Shown here one piece after another: positions 46,332-55,454 of a stretch of DNA of 64,000 bases (the stretch's first letter is position 1; every line of letters starts with the position of its first letter). The stretch covers positions 62,001 through 126,000 of the forward strand of contig NZ_JBDUUH010000008.1 of assembly GCF_039939195.1 (NCBI RefSeq). Reading direction: 5' to 3'. The notes beneath the pieces are model-generated. The model made no database searches, was not told where the DNA came from, and saw only the letters and a program-made list of their open reading frames with translations. The position numbers were made by a program, and so were the translations under genes. The stretch comes from Foliimonas ilicis. Lineage in GTDB: Bacteria; Pseudomonadota; Alphaproteobacteria; Rhizobiales; Rhizobiaceae.

Positions 46332-47821
46332 GGCCTTGCCGTTTGTGTACCGCGCGGCGCGCTCGTCTTGCGCATGAGCAGGCCCCTCCAGTTCACCATG
46401 TCGGTGACGCCGCGAATTTCTTCGAGGAAGGGGTGTTTTACGATGATCAGGCCGCCGAACCATCCGACTGCCGCGAGTATCATGCAGATAGCCGCATCGA
46501 GTACCGTCAGATGCCCACCGAACCCACGCGCCAGAACATAGATCGTCGGCCCGAGCATCGAGATGAATGTAACGATCATGCTGCCGGAAATCGCGGAAAA
46601 GATCTGTCGTGATGTGAATGGAACATGCCTGCGGACATACCGGAAAGACATCATCATTTGGAATGGCATGCTGATGAACTGGCTGAGCGCGATCGCAGTC
46701 AGGCTGTGAAAGCTCGCCGCGCATAAAATGACGGCCGCGACGATCCGCCCGATAAAGTTCGAGACGAATGCGTCCCGGTTTTCGCCCAAGGCCATGAGCA
46801 ATGGGTAGGTCAATATGATCGGGAACCAGAAGACGCTGGACAGGGCGATAAGCTGGACGAGCAATATCGCTTCTTCCCATCCGGGGCCGAGAACGATGCG
46901 AACGGCCGGTTCGGCCAGTATCGCCATCAGGATCACGCCCGGCCAGTAGATGACCGCGATGTAGCCGAGCGAACGCAGATAGGTTTCCTTGATGTTCGAA
47001 CCTTCACGCGCAGCGGCGGCAAGCGCCGGAAACGCGACGGTGAAGATCGACGACATCAAAAGCCTGTCAGGTATTCCGCAAACTGCATTGGCACGGTTGA
47101 ATATGCCGACGGAAGCCATCGGCATGACGCGGCCAAGAACGAGTTGGGGCAGGGCCTCATAGATGCGGTCGGTTATGTAGGTGGCGCCCTTGTAGCGCCC
47201 GAAATCGACCAGATGACGCCAGGAGGCGATGCTTGGTTTGAAGACGAGGTAGGATGGGCGCGCAATCAGCGCCAGGATCGTCGTTGCCAACGAACCGATC
47301 AGCCCGCCTATCGCGATGCTGAGATAGCTATAGCCGTGCCAGGCGAACCCGATGACTGCGATTGCCGTGATCAGGCTGCCGATGGTCTTGATGCGGGTGA
47401 TGGTTCCAAATGCCATATCACGACGCATCATGGTGAAAATGGGAAGCGAAAACGCGTCGCTTATCGCGCTCAATATGGACAGCAGCAGGAACGCCTTCAG
47501 CTCGACCGCGCCATAAAAATTTTCAAGCCAGCCCGACGCTACAAAAAGCAACAGCGAGAGAATGATGATCAGCCCCATCAGTATCGTTGAGGCGGTGCGC
47601 AGATCGTCCCTTGAGACTTCTCGGCGTTGAATGAGGAATTCCGGCGTCGCGAATTCGCGGACTGAAAAGACGATCATCGTTATGCTGGTGGCGATTGCGC
47701 TGATGCCGATTTCGGCAGGCGTTAGAAGACGCGACAGAACCGCGATGACGGCGAAGCCAATCACCAATCCCAGATACTGTTCGAGGGCCGCCATTATAAA
47801 GGCCAGCCGCACAATCTTCAT
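46328..47821 (-). CDS. polysaccharide flippase (Wzx-like, MOP superfamily)
   Basis: 497 residues with about twelve to fourteen hydrophobic segments. The typical first helix region is ALEQYLGLVIGFAVIAVLSRLLTPAEIG, with LPQLVLGRVMPMASVGIFNRA in the middle. It flips the completed lipid-linked repeat unit across the inner membrane. ATG 47821 begins the conserved region; 60 further codons are open, with other ATGs at 47863 and 47962, but the ribosome sites are all weak. Downstream it is coupled to a GT2 gene. Confidence 0.85.
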   Translation of the reverse strand: MKIVRLAFIMAALEQYLGLVIGFAVIAVLSRLLTPAEIGISAIATSITMIVFSVREFATPEFLIQRREVSRDDLRTASTILMGLIIILSLLLFVASGWLENFYGAVELKAFLLLSILSAISDAFSLPIFTMMRRDMAFGTITRIKTIGSLITAIAVIGFAWHGYSYLSIAIGGLIGSLATTILALIARPSYLVFKPSIASWRHLVDFGRYKGATYITDRIYEALPQLVLGRVMPMASVGIFNRANAVCGIPDRLLMSSIFTVAFPALAAAAREGSNIKETYLRSLGYIAVIYWPGVILMAILAEPAVRIVLGPGWEEAILLVQLIALSSVFWFPIILTYPLLMALGENRDAFVSNFIGRIVAAVILCAASFHSLTAIALSQFISMPFQMMMSFRYVRRHVPFTSRQIFSAISGSMIVTFISMLGPTIYVLARGFGGHLTVLDAAICMILAAVGWFGGLIIVKHPFLEEIRGVTDMVNWRGLLMRKTSAPRGTQTARP

Positions 47822-48087
47822 CTTGCCATCCCACCCTGCCCGCGGCGTTTGCGCACGAACCATTCGCAGTCGGTGCTTTAAAGACCTGAGAGCACCGATG
47901 ACGATTTCGCAGCGAATTCGCCAATAATCGCAGTTTAATGCCTGCGTCGGGGCGCGAAACATGGCTATCGGGGTTAGGGAACACGCAAAATGGCGTAGCA
48001 AGCGGCATATTCGACGATGTGCGAGGGGTAGCCGCGAGGAGCGGCCAGTGTGTCGTGAACGGCTGATTTATGGTTGCTCGGCAGGAT

Positions 48088-48225
48088 TACCCCCACTCCG
48101 TCCGCTTCGCGGCCACCTCTCCCCCATTTCATGAGGGAGAGGAAATGCAGTGCTTGCAAGGTGCGCGCTTCCTCTCCCCCGCGAAGCGGGGGAGAGGTGG
48201 CCGCGAAGCGGACGGAGTGGGGGTA
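48088..48225. repeat. MITE-like element with perfect 38-bp inverted termini, family D
   Basis: Termini 48088-48125 and 48188-48225 are exact reverse complements over 38 bases, starting TACCCCCACTCCGTCC. The 62-base middle carries a weaker palindrome. It lies between the flippase promoter region and the 3' end of dgoA. The rest of the gap (47822-48087) holds only untranslated upstream sequence. No coding capacity. Confidence 0.85.
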
Positions 48226-48236
48226 CTTACTTCGTT

Positions 48237-48869
48237 TTACCCGAATACTGCGTCATATGCCTGAACGGCAGAGATGGCATTCTTGCGAACCTGATTTTCG
48301 TCGAAGCCCGCCTTATAGAGGCTCGAGCCAAGTCCGAACGCGTTGACGCCCGCCTTTGCATAACGCGCGAAATCGCCATCACTCACACCGCCCACTGCGC
48401 CGACGATGGTGTCTTTCGGCAGCACCGATCGAACGGCGGCTATCCCGTCGGCGCCAAGTGCCGAAGCGGGAAAGAATTTCAACCCGGAAGCACCGGCCTC
48501 CAGTGCCTGAAACGCTTCGCTAGGCGTGAACACGCCGGGCATGGTGACCATTCCGAGCTGACCGGCGCGGATAATAGCGGCAGGCACGACATTCGGGCTG
48601 ACCATGAGCTTGCCGCCTGCGGCCCTCACGGCTTCGACATCACTTACCGAAAGCATCGTGCCGCCACCGACCAGAATGGTGTCGGGCAGGTTTTCGCTAA
48701 GGATACGGATGGATTCGAGAGGATCGGGAGAGTTGAGTGGAACTTCGACGGCCTCGAAGCCTGCCTCGACCAGGGCATTTCCAATCACCAGAACCTCATC
48801 AGGTTTCACCCCGCGCAGGATCGCCACGAGATTGCGCTTGAGGTTCGGCCATTCGACGCGCGTGCTCAT
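48237..48869 (-). CDS. dgoA: 2-dehydro-3-deoxy-6-phosphogalactonate aldolase
   Basis: 210 residues of the KDPG/KDPGal aldolase family. AILRGVKPDEVLVIGNALVEAGFEAVEVPLNSP carries the catalytic Glu, and the Schiff-base Lys is in GASGLKFFPA. The VGAVGGVSDGDFARYAKAG phosphate site follows. It splits 2-keto-3-deoxy-6-phosphogalactonate to pyruvate and glyceraldehyde 3-phosphate. PLNSPDP in place of the TLNSP-type strand favours the galactonate over the gluconate member, supported by dgoK next to it (four-base overlap). Confidence 0.9.
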   Translation of the reverse strand: MSTRVEWPNLKRNLVAILRGVKPDEVLVIGNALVEAGFEAVEVPLNSPDPLESIRILSENLPDTILVGGGTMLSVSDVEAVRAAGGKLMVSPNVVPAAIIRAGQLGMVTMPGVFTPSEAFQALEAGASGLKFFPASALGADGIAAVRSVLPKDTIVGAVGGVSDGDFARYAKAGVNAFGLGSSLYKAGFDENQVRKNAISAVQAYDAVFG

Positions 48870-49810
48870 GCGGCACTCCTTTGGAAGATGATCTCGGCTG
48901 CATGATGCAGCCCTTTGCGTACGGCCTTGTCGGCGTCGGTCACACGCACGGTGCCGCCTGCTGCCGCAACTGCTGCGCTGTAAAGCGCTTCCATCGGGCC
49001 GGAAGCCACCAGTTCGACGTTCTTTCCGTGGCGTTTCATCTGGCTTGCCACTTCCGCGCCAATCAGGATTCCGCTCAGTCGGTCGGCGATTTCTTCGCCA
49101 TCTGTGCCGAACAGAAGCTGTCTGGCACGTAGCGAAAACATCCGCTCGATCGTGCGATCCGGGTCGCTGATGCCGATGGCCAGCCCATCCTGAAATGCGG
49201 GCGACTGCGCATCGCCGGTCGGTTTCGCATCACCGATGGAATGCCGCACGATCGACTGCCTGGCGATCAGCGAAAACAGTTCGCCCGTCATGACGGTCGA
49301 AAAATCGCGGATCTGGCCGTTCTCGCAAAGCACCCATTTCGAATGCGTTCCGGGCATGGCGACGATACCGCTGACGTCTGGCCGCTCGAGAAGCAGGCCG
49401 AGCAATTGGGTTTCCTCGCCGCGCATTACATCCGGCGCTTGCTCGTTTCGATTGGCGAGGCCGGGCAGGATGAAGGTTTTGTACGGCGCGCCTTCTGGTT
49501 CAACCGCGCCTGCCGAGATCGTTTCGGCGGAAGCCGGCAACGGACCATAAGGCGCTTCCTGCCATCCCTGCCGCGCGCCGACCATGCCGCACATCACGAC
49601 GCCGATGGTCTGCTTGCCGGCATCTGCGCCGGCAAGCGTTTCAATATGTCGGCGGAGCACCGCTGGAAAATTTCCCTGCTCGACGGCCTGCATACCCTCA
49701 GCAGAGCGGCTTTCGGCAATAGGCTCGCCATCCGCGCTCAAAAGCCATGCACGGAAGCTCGACGTGCCCCAATCGACCGCAACGATCTTTTCCACGGCGT
49801 CAATCGGCAA
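48866..49810 (-). CDS. dgoK: 2-dehydro-3-deoxygalactonokinase
   Basis: 314 residues. The ASKHA phosphate-1 motif is VDWGTSSFRAWLL near 11-23. CGMVGARQGWQEAPY, the AMPGTHSKWVL segment and TGELFSLIARQSIVRHS are typical of DgoK. It phosphorylates 2-keto-3-deoxygalactonate for DgoA. TTG 49810 is used because AGGA is correctly spaced before it; a GTG five codons later is possible. No galactonate dehydratase gene lies in the window. Confidence 0.92.
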   Translation of the reverse strand: MPIDAVEKIVAVDWGTSSFRAWLLSADGEPIAESRSAEGMQAVEQGNFPAVLRRHIETLAGADAGKQTIGVVMCGMVGARQGWQEAPYGPLPASAETISAGAVEPEGAPYKTFILPGLANRNEQAPDVMRGEETQLLGLLLERPDVSGIVAMPGTHSKWVLCENGQIRDFSTVMTGELFSLIARQSIVRHSIGDAKPTGDAQSPAFQDGLAIGISDPDRTIERMFSLRARQLLFGTDGEEIADRLSGILIGAEVASQMKRHGKNVELVASGPMEALYSAAVAAAGGTVRVTDADKAVRKGLHHAAEIIFQRSAA

Positions 49811-49855
49811 TGGTCGTTTCCTTTCAGGGAAATGCTCGGAAAATGGCGCTTCCGA

Positions 49856-50317
49856 TTATTTGTTGTACTTCTTGTCCAGCGCATCCATTGCGTCGACATT
49901 GCCTGCGGAGCGGCCATTCGCGTCGAATTCCGAGCGAAGCCATGCATCGACAATCGACTTTGCGACTTCCGAACCGATGACGCGTGCGCCCATCGTGATG
50001 ATCTGCGCATTGTTGCTGAGCTGCGCGCGTTCGGCCGAATAGGTGTCATGCGTCAGTGCTGCGCGAATGCCCGGAACCTTGTTGGCCGAAATGCAGACGC
50101 CGATGCCGGTGCCGCAAACGAGAATGCCTCGGTCGAAACGACCATCGAGAATGGCAAGCGACGTGCGCTCTGCAACGCCCGCGTAGAACTCGTTGGCTTC
50201 GTTGTTTTCCGGTTTGCTGAGATCAGCGATCTCAAGCCCGCTTTTTGACGATAGATGTTCGAGGATCACCTTGACCAGCGGCTCGCCTGCGCTGTCGCCT
50301 GCAACGGCTATCTTCAT
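49856..50317 (-). CDS. rpiB: RpiB/LacA-family sugar-phosphate isomerase
   Basis: 153 residues. MKIAVAGDSAGEPL opens the fold, and the catalytic Cys and active-site loop lie in GILVCGTGIGVCISANKVPGIRAAL. NNAQIITMGARVIG completes the signature. The family isomerises ribose 5-phosphate, and close relatives act on other tetrose or hexose phosphates (EryI-type in erythritol use), so the exact substrate is open. It leads the leftward rpiB-dgoK-dgoA set, 45 bases before dgoK. Confidence 0.82.
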   Translation of the reverse strand: MKIAVAGDSAGEPLVKVILEHLSSKSGLEIADLSKPENNEANEFYAGVAERTSLAILDGRFDRGILVCGTGIGVCISANKVPGIRAALTHDTYSAERAQLSNNAQIITMGARVIGSEVAKSIVDAWLRSEFDANGRSAGNVDAMDALDKKYNK

Positions 50318-50594
50318 TTCATTCTCCTACCTGATGTTCTGCGATGAGGGGCGGAAGGGACGATCGCCGCTTCTTGTCACCATGATTATGGCTGCCGGTG
50401 CGGACAATACACCCCGAAATCGTGTCGGCTACAGTGAAATTTTCCGAGCGTTCGGAATATCCCGCGAATTTTTCAAAGCAATCAGGCGGTGCGGTGTAAT
50501 CAAGCTGTCAAACAGAAGGCTTAGGCAGAGGGCGTGAACGCGAATCAGGGTGGTGAATTTGACCATCCGCTTTCAGCCGCGAGAGGGTCTGGCC

Positions 50595-51989
50595 GTGAAG
50601 ATCGCAATCATCGGCACCGGTTATGTGGGTCTGGTTTCCGCCGCCTGCTTTTCACGCTGGGGACATGATGTCCTCGCTGTCGATAAGGATGCAGGCAAGA
50701 TCGCCGGATTGAAGCGCGGCGCCATGCCGATCTTCGAACCGGGCCTGGAAGATCTGGTGCGCGAGGGCGTTGAAAGCGGAAAGCTCTCCTTCGGCACCGA
50801 CACTGCAGATGCTGTTCGCAATGCCGACATTGTCATGATCGCGGTCGGCACGCCGCCGCGCCTTCGTGACGGAGAGGCCGATCTCGCTTACGTCTACGAT
50901 GCAGCGAAGGAAGTCGCGCAGGCGATGAACGGTTTTACCGTTGTAGTCACCAAATCGACGGTGCCGGTCGGAACAGGTGATGAGATCGAACGCATCATTC
51001 GCCGCGCGCGGCCGGATGCGGATTTCGCTGTGGCCTCCAACCCGGAATTCATGCGCGAGGGATGCGCGATCGCGGATTTTCAGCGGCCGGATCGGATCGT
51101 GGTTGGTGTCGATGACGAACGCGCCCGCACGCTTCTTCATGCCGCCTATGAGCCTTTGACGAATAACGGCATACCGATGGTAACGACGGAGCGCCGCACC
51201 GCCGAGCTTATCAAATATGCGGCCAATGCGTTTCTCGCGGTAAAGATTTCCTACATCAACGAAATGGCCGATCTTTGCGAAAGCGTCGGCGTGAATGTTC
51301 GTGAGGTAGCGCTTGGCATGGGGCTTGATCATCGCATCGGTCCGGGTTTCCTGAATGCTGGTCCGGGTTATGGCGGCTCCTGCTTTCCGAAGGACACTCT
51401 GGCGCTGCTGCGGACCTCGCAGGATTACGGCGTGCCGATGCGCATTGTGCAGGAATCCGTCGTGGTCAACGATGCTAGAAAACGGCGCATGGCGCTGAAG
51501 GTCATCGACGCGTTGGGCGGCGACGCCAATGGCCGCACGGTTGCGATCCTCGGCCTGACCTTCAAGCCTGGCACTGACGATATGCGCGAGGCGCCGTCCA
51601 TTCCGCTGATCGAGGCGCTGCAAAGGGCAGGCGCGATCATCCGCGCGCACGATCCCGAAGGCATGGAAAACGCTCGCTCTGTCATGGACGATGTAGGCTT
51701 TTTCGAAGACCCGTATCAATGCGTGCGCGGGGCCGATTGCGTCGTGCTGATGACCGATTGGAAAAGCTTCAAAGCGCTCGATCTCGCCCGCGTGGCGCGC
51801 AGCGTTCGCCGCCGTGCAATCGTCGATTTCCGCAATCTTTTCGACCGGGAAGCCGCTGAGTTGAACGGCTTCTCGCTAAGCGCGATCGGCTCGCCCAACC
51901 GAAGCGCCAAGCGTCATTCCGCAGGCACTGCCGCTTTGCCGAAGCAAATTATCGAGGAAATCCGCAATGCGCATATTGATCGTCACTGA
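50595..51989 (+). CDS. ugd: UDP-glucose 6-dehydrogenase
   Basis: Oxidises UDP-glucose to UDP-glucuronate with NAD. 464 residues. GTGYVGLVSAACFSRWGHDV gives the GxGxxG motif at 7-12, the hinge is in RRTAELIKYAANAFLAVKISYINE, and the catalytic Cys263 is in GPGYGGSCFPKDT. GTG 50595 is chosen for the GAGAGGG site seven bases before it; an upstream in-frame start at 50550 lacks one. The 3' end overlaps the glycosyltransferase gene by 23 bases. The 277-bp gap upstream (50318-50594) shows no gene. Confidence 0.94.
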   Translation: MKIAIIGTGYVGLVSAACFSRWGHDVLAVDKDAGKIAGLKRGAMPIFEPGLEDLVREGVESGKLSFGTDTADAVRNADIVMIAVGTPPRLRDGEADLAYVYDAAKEVAQAMNGFTVVVTKSTVPVGTGDEIERIIRRARPDADFAVASNPEFMREGCAIADFQRPDRIVVGVDDERARTLLHAAYEPLTNNGIPMVTTERRTAELIKYAANAFLAVKISYINEMADLCESVGVNVREVALGMGLDHRIGPGFLNAGPGYGGSCFPKDTLALLRTSQDYGVPMRIVQESVVVNDARKRRMALKVIDALGGDANGRTVAILGLTFKPGTDDMREAPSIPLIEALQRAGAIIRAHDPEGMENARSVMDDVGFFEDPYQCVRGADCVVLMTDWKSFKALDLARVARSVRRRAIVDFRNLFDREAAELNGFSLSAIGSPNRSAKRHSAGTAALPKQIIEEIRNAHIDRH

Positions 51990-52980
51990 CGCCTGGCGTC
52001 CGCAGGTCAACGGCGTTGTCCGAACGCTCGAAACGCTTGCCGAAGCGCTGCAGGATTTCGATGTCGAGGTGGAATTTCTGACACCCGATGGTTTTCCGAG
52101 CCTGCCGCTGCCATCCTACCCGGAAATCCGCCTCGCAATGGCGACCTCGGCGCAGATCGCGCGGCGCATCGATGCCGTCGCGCCCGACGCCATTCACATC
52201 GCAACCGAAGGCCCGCTCGGCTTCATGGCACGCCGCTTCTGCCTGGCGCGGGGCAGAGCGTTTACCACCAGCTATCACACCAAATTTCCGGAACTGGTTC
52301 ACGCAAGAACGCCGATGCCGGAAAGCTGGACCTACCGCCTGCTGCGCCGCTTTCACAATGCCGGGCAGGGAATGCTCGTCGCGACGCCATCGCTAGGTCG
52401 TGAGCTTTCAGCGCTTGGCTTCAAGAACATCAGGCCGTGGACGCGCGGCGTCGATACGCAGCATTTCAACCCTGATCGTCGCAAGGATTTGGGGCTGCCG
52501 GGACCGATCTTCCTGTGTGTCGGACGGCTCGCGGTCGAGAAGAACCTTCCGGCCTTTCTCGATCTCGACCTGCCGGGCAGCAAGGTGATCGTCGGCGATG
52601 GACCTGAATTCGCCAATCTCAAAAACCGCTACCCGGACGTGCATTTTCTGGGCACCAAAACAGGCGATGAACTGGCCGAAATCTACGCGTCCGCCGATGT
52701 TTTCGTTTTTCCAAGTCGCACCGACACATTCGGCAATGTCCTTTTGGAAGCGCTGGCGAGCGGCTGCCCGATCGTAGGTTTCCCGGTCACCGGCCCGCTC
52801 GATATTGTAGGCGATGGTATAGGCGGGGTGCTGTCCGAAGATTTGCGCGAAGCCGCCCTCGGCGCGCTCGAAGTCTCGCGCAGCGTGGCGCGTGAAAAAG
52901 CGCTTACCTACAATTGGAGCGAATGCGCCGCGCAGTTCCTCCAGCACCTTCAACCTGCCGAACAGAACATCGCCGCCTGA
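51967..52980 (+). CDS. glycosyltransferase family 4, possibly glucuronosyl transferring
   Basis: 337 residues, GT-B fold: ILIVTDAWRPQVNGVVRTLETLA at the start, ATEGPLGFMARRFC and FTTSYHTKFPELVHAR in the acceptor half. GRLAVEKNLPAFL and the E-x7-E-like SRTDTFGNVLLEALASGCPIV are in the donor half. This subgroup includes GDP-mannose-dependent mannosyltransferases and the Agrobacterium enzyme that makes glucuronosyldiacylglycerol. Tight coupling to ugd makes UDP-glucuronate the likely donor (inference). It may be a membrane-lipid rather than a polysaccharide enzyme. Confidence 0.82.
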   Translation: MRILIVTDAWRPQVNGVVRTLETLAEALQDFDVEVEFLTPDGFPSLPLPSYPEIRLAMATSAQIARRIDAVAPDAIHIATEGPLGFMARRFCLARGRAFTTSYHTKFPELVHARTPMPESWTYRLLRRFHNAGQGMLVATPSLGRELSALGFKNIRPWTRGVDTQHFNPDRRKDLGLPGPIFLCVGRLAVEKNLPAFLDLDLPGSKVIVGDGPEFANLKNRYPDVHFLGTKTGDELAEIYASADVFVFPSRTDTFGNVLLEALASGCPIVGFPVTGPLDIVGDGIGGVLSEDLREAALGALEVSRSVAREKALTYNWSECAAQFLQHLQPAEQNIAA

Positions 52981-53046
52981 TAATCCGGGTTGCCCGAAAG
53001 CGCGCTCACCCCTATTGCATGGCAAAGCGAGCAAGCGGGAGTGGCA

Positions 53047-53958
53047 ATGTCGGGCAATCGTTTCCTGTCGATCGGCGAATGCATGATCGAACTGTCTCAG
53101 GCCGGTGACGGCCTTTTGCGCAAGGGCTTTGCGGGGGACACGTTCAACACCGCCTGGTACGCGCGCGCATTCCTGCCCGATCATTGGTCGGTCGCCTATC
53201 TGACCGGCCTCGGCGACGATGCCGCGTCCGACGAAATGCGTGCCTTTATCGAAGGCGCGGGCGTCGAGACAGATGCTATTCGAACAGTGCCCGGCAGGTC
53301 GCCTGGCCTTTACATGATTCACCTAAAAAACGGCGAACGCTCTTTCAGCTACTGGCGTGAAACATCTGCGGCCAAGCAGCTTGCGGCTGACCCGGAGCAT
53401 CTTCGCAACGCAATTGACGCGAGCGACACGGTCTATTTTTCAGGAATAACGCTGGCGATTTTATCAAAAACCGACCGCGACGCGCTGCTTTCCGAGCTTT
53501 CGCAGGCAAGAAATGCCGGAAAGAATGTCGTTTTCGATCCGAATATCAGACCTCGTTTGTGGACCGACCGGGAAACGATGCTCTCCGCCGTGACAGAGGG
53601 CGCGAAAGTGTCGAGCATCGTCATGCCAAGTTTTGACGACGAGGCGACGCATTTCGGCGACAAATCCGTCGAGGAAACGGCAACACGTTATCGCGACGCC
53701 GGTGCAGAAACAGTCGTCGTGAAAAACGGCGAAGCGGGCGTCACCATCGTTTCGGAAAACCAGAACGCGTTCGTGCCGGCAACTTTGGCGAATGCGGTGA
53801 TCGACACGACAAGCGCTGGCGACAGTTTCAACGGAGCGTTTCTTGCCAGCTATCTCAATGACGGTGACGCACTGAAGGCGGCTGCGTTTGGAGCGAAAAT
53901 CGCATCGGCAGTTATTGGCCATCATGGCGCTCTTATCGAAAAGAACAAGCTGCTGTAA
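53047..53958 (+). CDS. kdgK: 2-dehydro-3-deoxygluconate kinase-like PfkB sugar kinase
   Basis: 303 residues of the ribokinase/PfkB family. An SIGECMIELSQAGDGLLRKGFAGDTFNTA start places it near KdgK. The C-terminal DTTSAGDSFNGAFLASYL motif holds the catalytic Asp and anion hole. It phosphorylates 2-keto-3-deoxygluconate in the Entner-Doudoroff type breakdown of uronates. ATG 53047 follows GGGAG by about six bases. A palindromic operator lies 24 bases after the gene. Confidence 0.85.
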   Translation: MSGNRFLSIGECMIELSQAGDGLLRKGFAGDTFNTAWYARAFLPDHWSVAYLTGLGDDAASDEMRAFIEGAGVETDAIRTVPGRSPGLYMIHLKNGERSFSYWRETSAAKQLAADPEHLRNAIDASDTVYFSGITLAILSKTDRDALLSELSQARNAGKNVVFDPNIRPRLWTDRETMLSAVTEGAKVSSIVMPSFDDEATHFGDKSVEETATRYRDAGAETVVVKNGEAGVTIVSENQNAFVPATLANAVIDTTSAGDSFNGAFLASYLNDGDALKAAAFGAKIASAVIGHHGALIEKNKLL

Positions 53959-53981
53959 AATGGCCTGAACCGGATTGTCAA

Positions 53982-53996
53982 ACTGGTCCGACCAGA
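53982..53996. promoter_or_regulatory. palindromic operator upstream of the M24 peptidase gene
   Basis: ACTGGTCCGACCAGA: CTGGT and ACCAG arms around CCG, 42 bases before the ATG at 54039. A near-identical site, ACTGGTTGGACCAGT, lies at 58669-58683 upstream of the sugar ABC transporter. TGGTnnnACCA palindromes are typical of GntR/FadR-type regulators. None is encoded in this window. Confidence 0.6.
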
Positions 53997-54038
53997 TAGA
54001 ATGAGGTGAAACAGGGGCGGTAGTTTCGGGAGGAAACG

Positions 54039-55226
54039 ATGAACCTTGCCACCGGCGCGGCGAAGGCCAATGCTGTTCCATTCGATCATTCGCGTCTCGA
54101 CCGCCTCATGGAAGAGGCGGGCATTGATGTGTTGCTGGCGACGTCCAAGCACAATGTTCAATATCTGCTTGGCGGATATAAATTCATCTTCTTCGCGGCC
54201 ATGGATGCGATCGGCCACAGCCGTTATCTGCCCGTGCTGATCTACGAAAAGGGCAGGCCGGAAAACGCCGCCTATATCGGCAATCGCATGGAAGGCGGGG
54301 AGCATCAGAACAATCCGTTCTGGACGTCTGCGGTTCACACCGCGACCTGGGGCACCATGGATGCGGCCGCTCTTGCCATCGAACATCTGCGGAAAACCGG
54401 CAAGAATAATGCCCGCATCGGCGTCGAACTGTCATTCCTGCCCGCCGATGCCTTCAAGGCAATCACCGACGCGCTGCCAGATGCGACACTGGTCGATGTC
54501 TACTCCACGATGGAGCGCATGCGCGCGATCAAGACGCCGGAAGAACTGGATAAGCTGCGCAGTGCTTCCGAGTTGATAACGGATTCGATGCTGGCCGTTT
54601 TTGCTTCGCAAGGCGAAGGCGCGACCAAGCAGGGTATCGTCGATGCGCTTCGCCGCGAAGAAACTGCGCGCGGGCTTCATTTCGAATATTGCCTGCTGAC
54701 GCTAGGAGCCAGCCATAACCGCGCCGTCTCGCCGCAAAGCTGGAAAAAAGGCGAGGTGATGTCGCTGGATTCCGGCGGCAATTATCACGGTTACATCGGT
54801 GATCTATGCCGCATGGCCGTGCTGGGCGAGCCGGATTCCGAATTGCAGGATCTGCTGGCGGAAATCGAAGCGGTTCAGCAGGCGGCGTTCACACTCTGCA
54901 AGCCGGGTGTGCTTGGCGGAGACATGATCGCGCATGCCGAAAAGGTTTTGAAAGCTTCGCCCAGTGCGTCTTTTACGGATTTTTTTGCGCATGGCATGGG
55001 CCTTATTAGCCACGAAGCGCCATTCCTGATGACCAACCATCCGGTGACCTACGAGGGCGTGGATGCGGCACATCCTCTCGAAGAAGGCATGGTGCTTTCA
55101 GTCGAGACGACAATGCTTCACCCGACACGCGGCTTCATCAAGCTGGAGGACACCGTGGCTATCACTGCGGACGGCCACGAAATGTTCGGGCAGCGCGGTC
55201 GCGGCTGGAATATCGGCGGCGTTTAG
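54039..55226 (+). CDS. M24-family aminopeptidase/creatinase-like protein
   Basis: 395 residues. An N-terminal creatinase-type domain (to about 150) is followed by a pita-bread catalytic domain. Likely metal ligands lie in SLDSGGNYHGYIGDLCR, HGMGLISHEAP, LSVETTMLHP and FIKLEDTVAIT, the order expected for M24 enzymes. Hydrolysis of X-Pro peptides or a small amide is expected, but several catabolic M24 proteins have non-peptide substrates. A ribosome site (GGGAGG) precedes the ATG, and a GntR-type operator lies upstream. Confidence 0.85.
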   Translation: MNLATGAAKANAVPFDHSRLDRLMEEAGIDVLLATSKHNVQYLLGGYKFIFFAAMDAIGHSRYLPVLIYEKGRPENAAYIGNRMEGGEHQNNPFWTSAVHTATWGTMDAAALAIEHLRKTGKNNARIGVELSFLPADAFKAITDALPDATLVDVYSTMERMRAIKTPEELDKLRSASELITDSMLAVFASQGEGATKQGIVDALRREETARGLHFEYCLLTLGASHNRAVSPQSWKKGEVMSLDSGGNYHGYIGDLCRMAVLGEPDSELQDLLAEIEAVQQAAFTLCKPGVLGGDMIAHAEKVLKASPSASFTDFFAHGMGLISHEAPFLMTNHPVTYEGVDAAHPLEEGMVLSVETTMLHPTRGFIKLEDTVAITADGHEMFGQRGRGWNIGGV

Positions 55227-55254
55227 GGTGGTTCCTATTTGATGTAATCGCGAG

Positions 55255-55416
55255 GCACCCCCTCTGCCCTGCCGGGCATCTCCCCCTCAAGGGGGGAGAT
55301 TGGCTGACACAGCTCTCCGCCTTCATTCTGCAACGTTGGCAATCGGCGCTACGCGTTAATGCTAGGCTAATCTCCCCCCTTGAGGGGGAGATGCCCGGCA
55401 GGGCAGAGGGGGGTGC
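55255..55416. repeat. MITE-like palindromic repeat, family A, intact copy
   Basis: Inverted arms of about 48 bases (55255-55302 and 55369-55416) begin GCACCCCC and share CTCTGCCCTGCCGGGCATCT. The arms enclose a 66-base middle with GCCTTCATTCTGCAACGTTGGCAATC. The reverse of that middle is found inside the IS-interrupted copy at 4003-4956. The flanking GTCCCGCTAGCGTTTCCATTTAAAA on the right also has a near match after that copy (about 4960-4985). Located between two convergent genes. Confidence 0.85.
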
Positions 55417-55454
55417 TGTCCCGCTAGCGTTTCCATTTAAAAAATGAAGAGCGC

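Noticed and set aside
46332..46880. N-terminal extension of the GT2 gene at 45399-46331
   Set aside because: The extension overlaps the flippase coding sequence and shows no conserved residues; the four-base ATGA overlap marks the start.
48024..48030. fourth NarL-heptamer-like site upstream of the flippase gene
   Set aside because: A single heptamer about 200 bases from the gene is expected by chance; noted only as supporting context.
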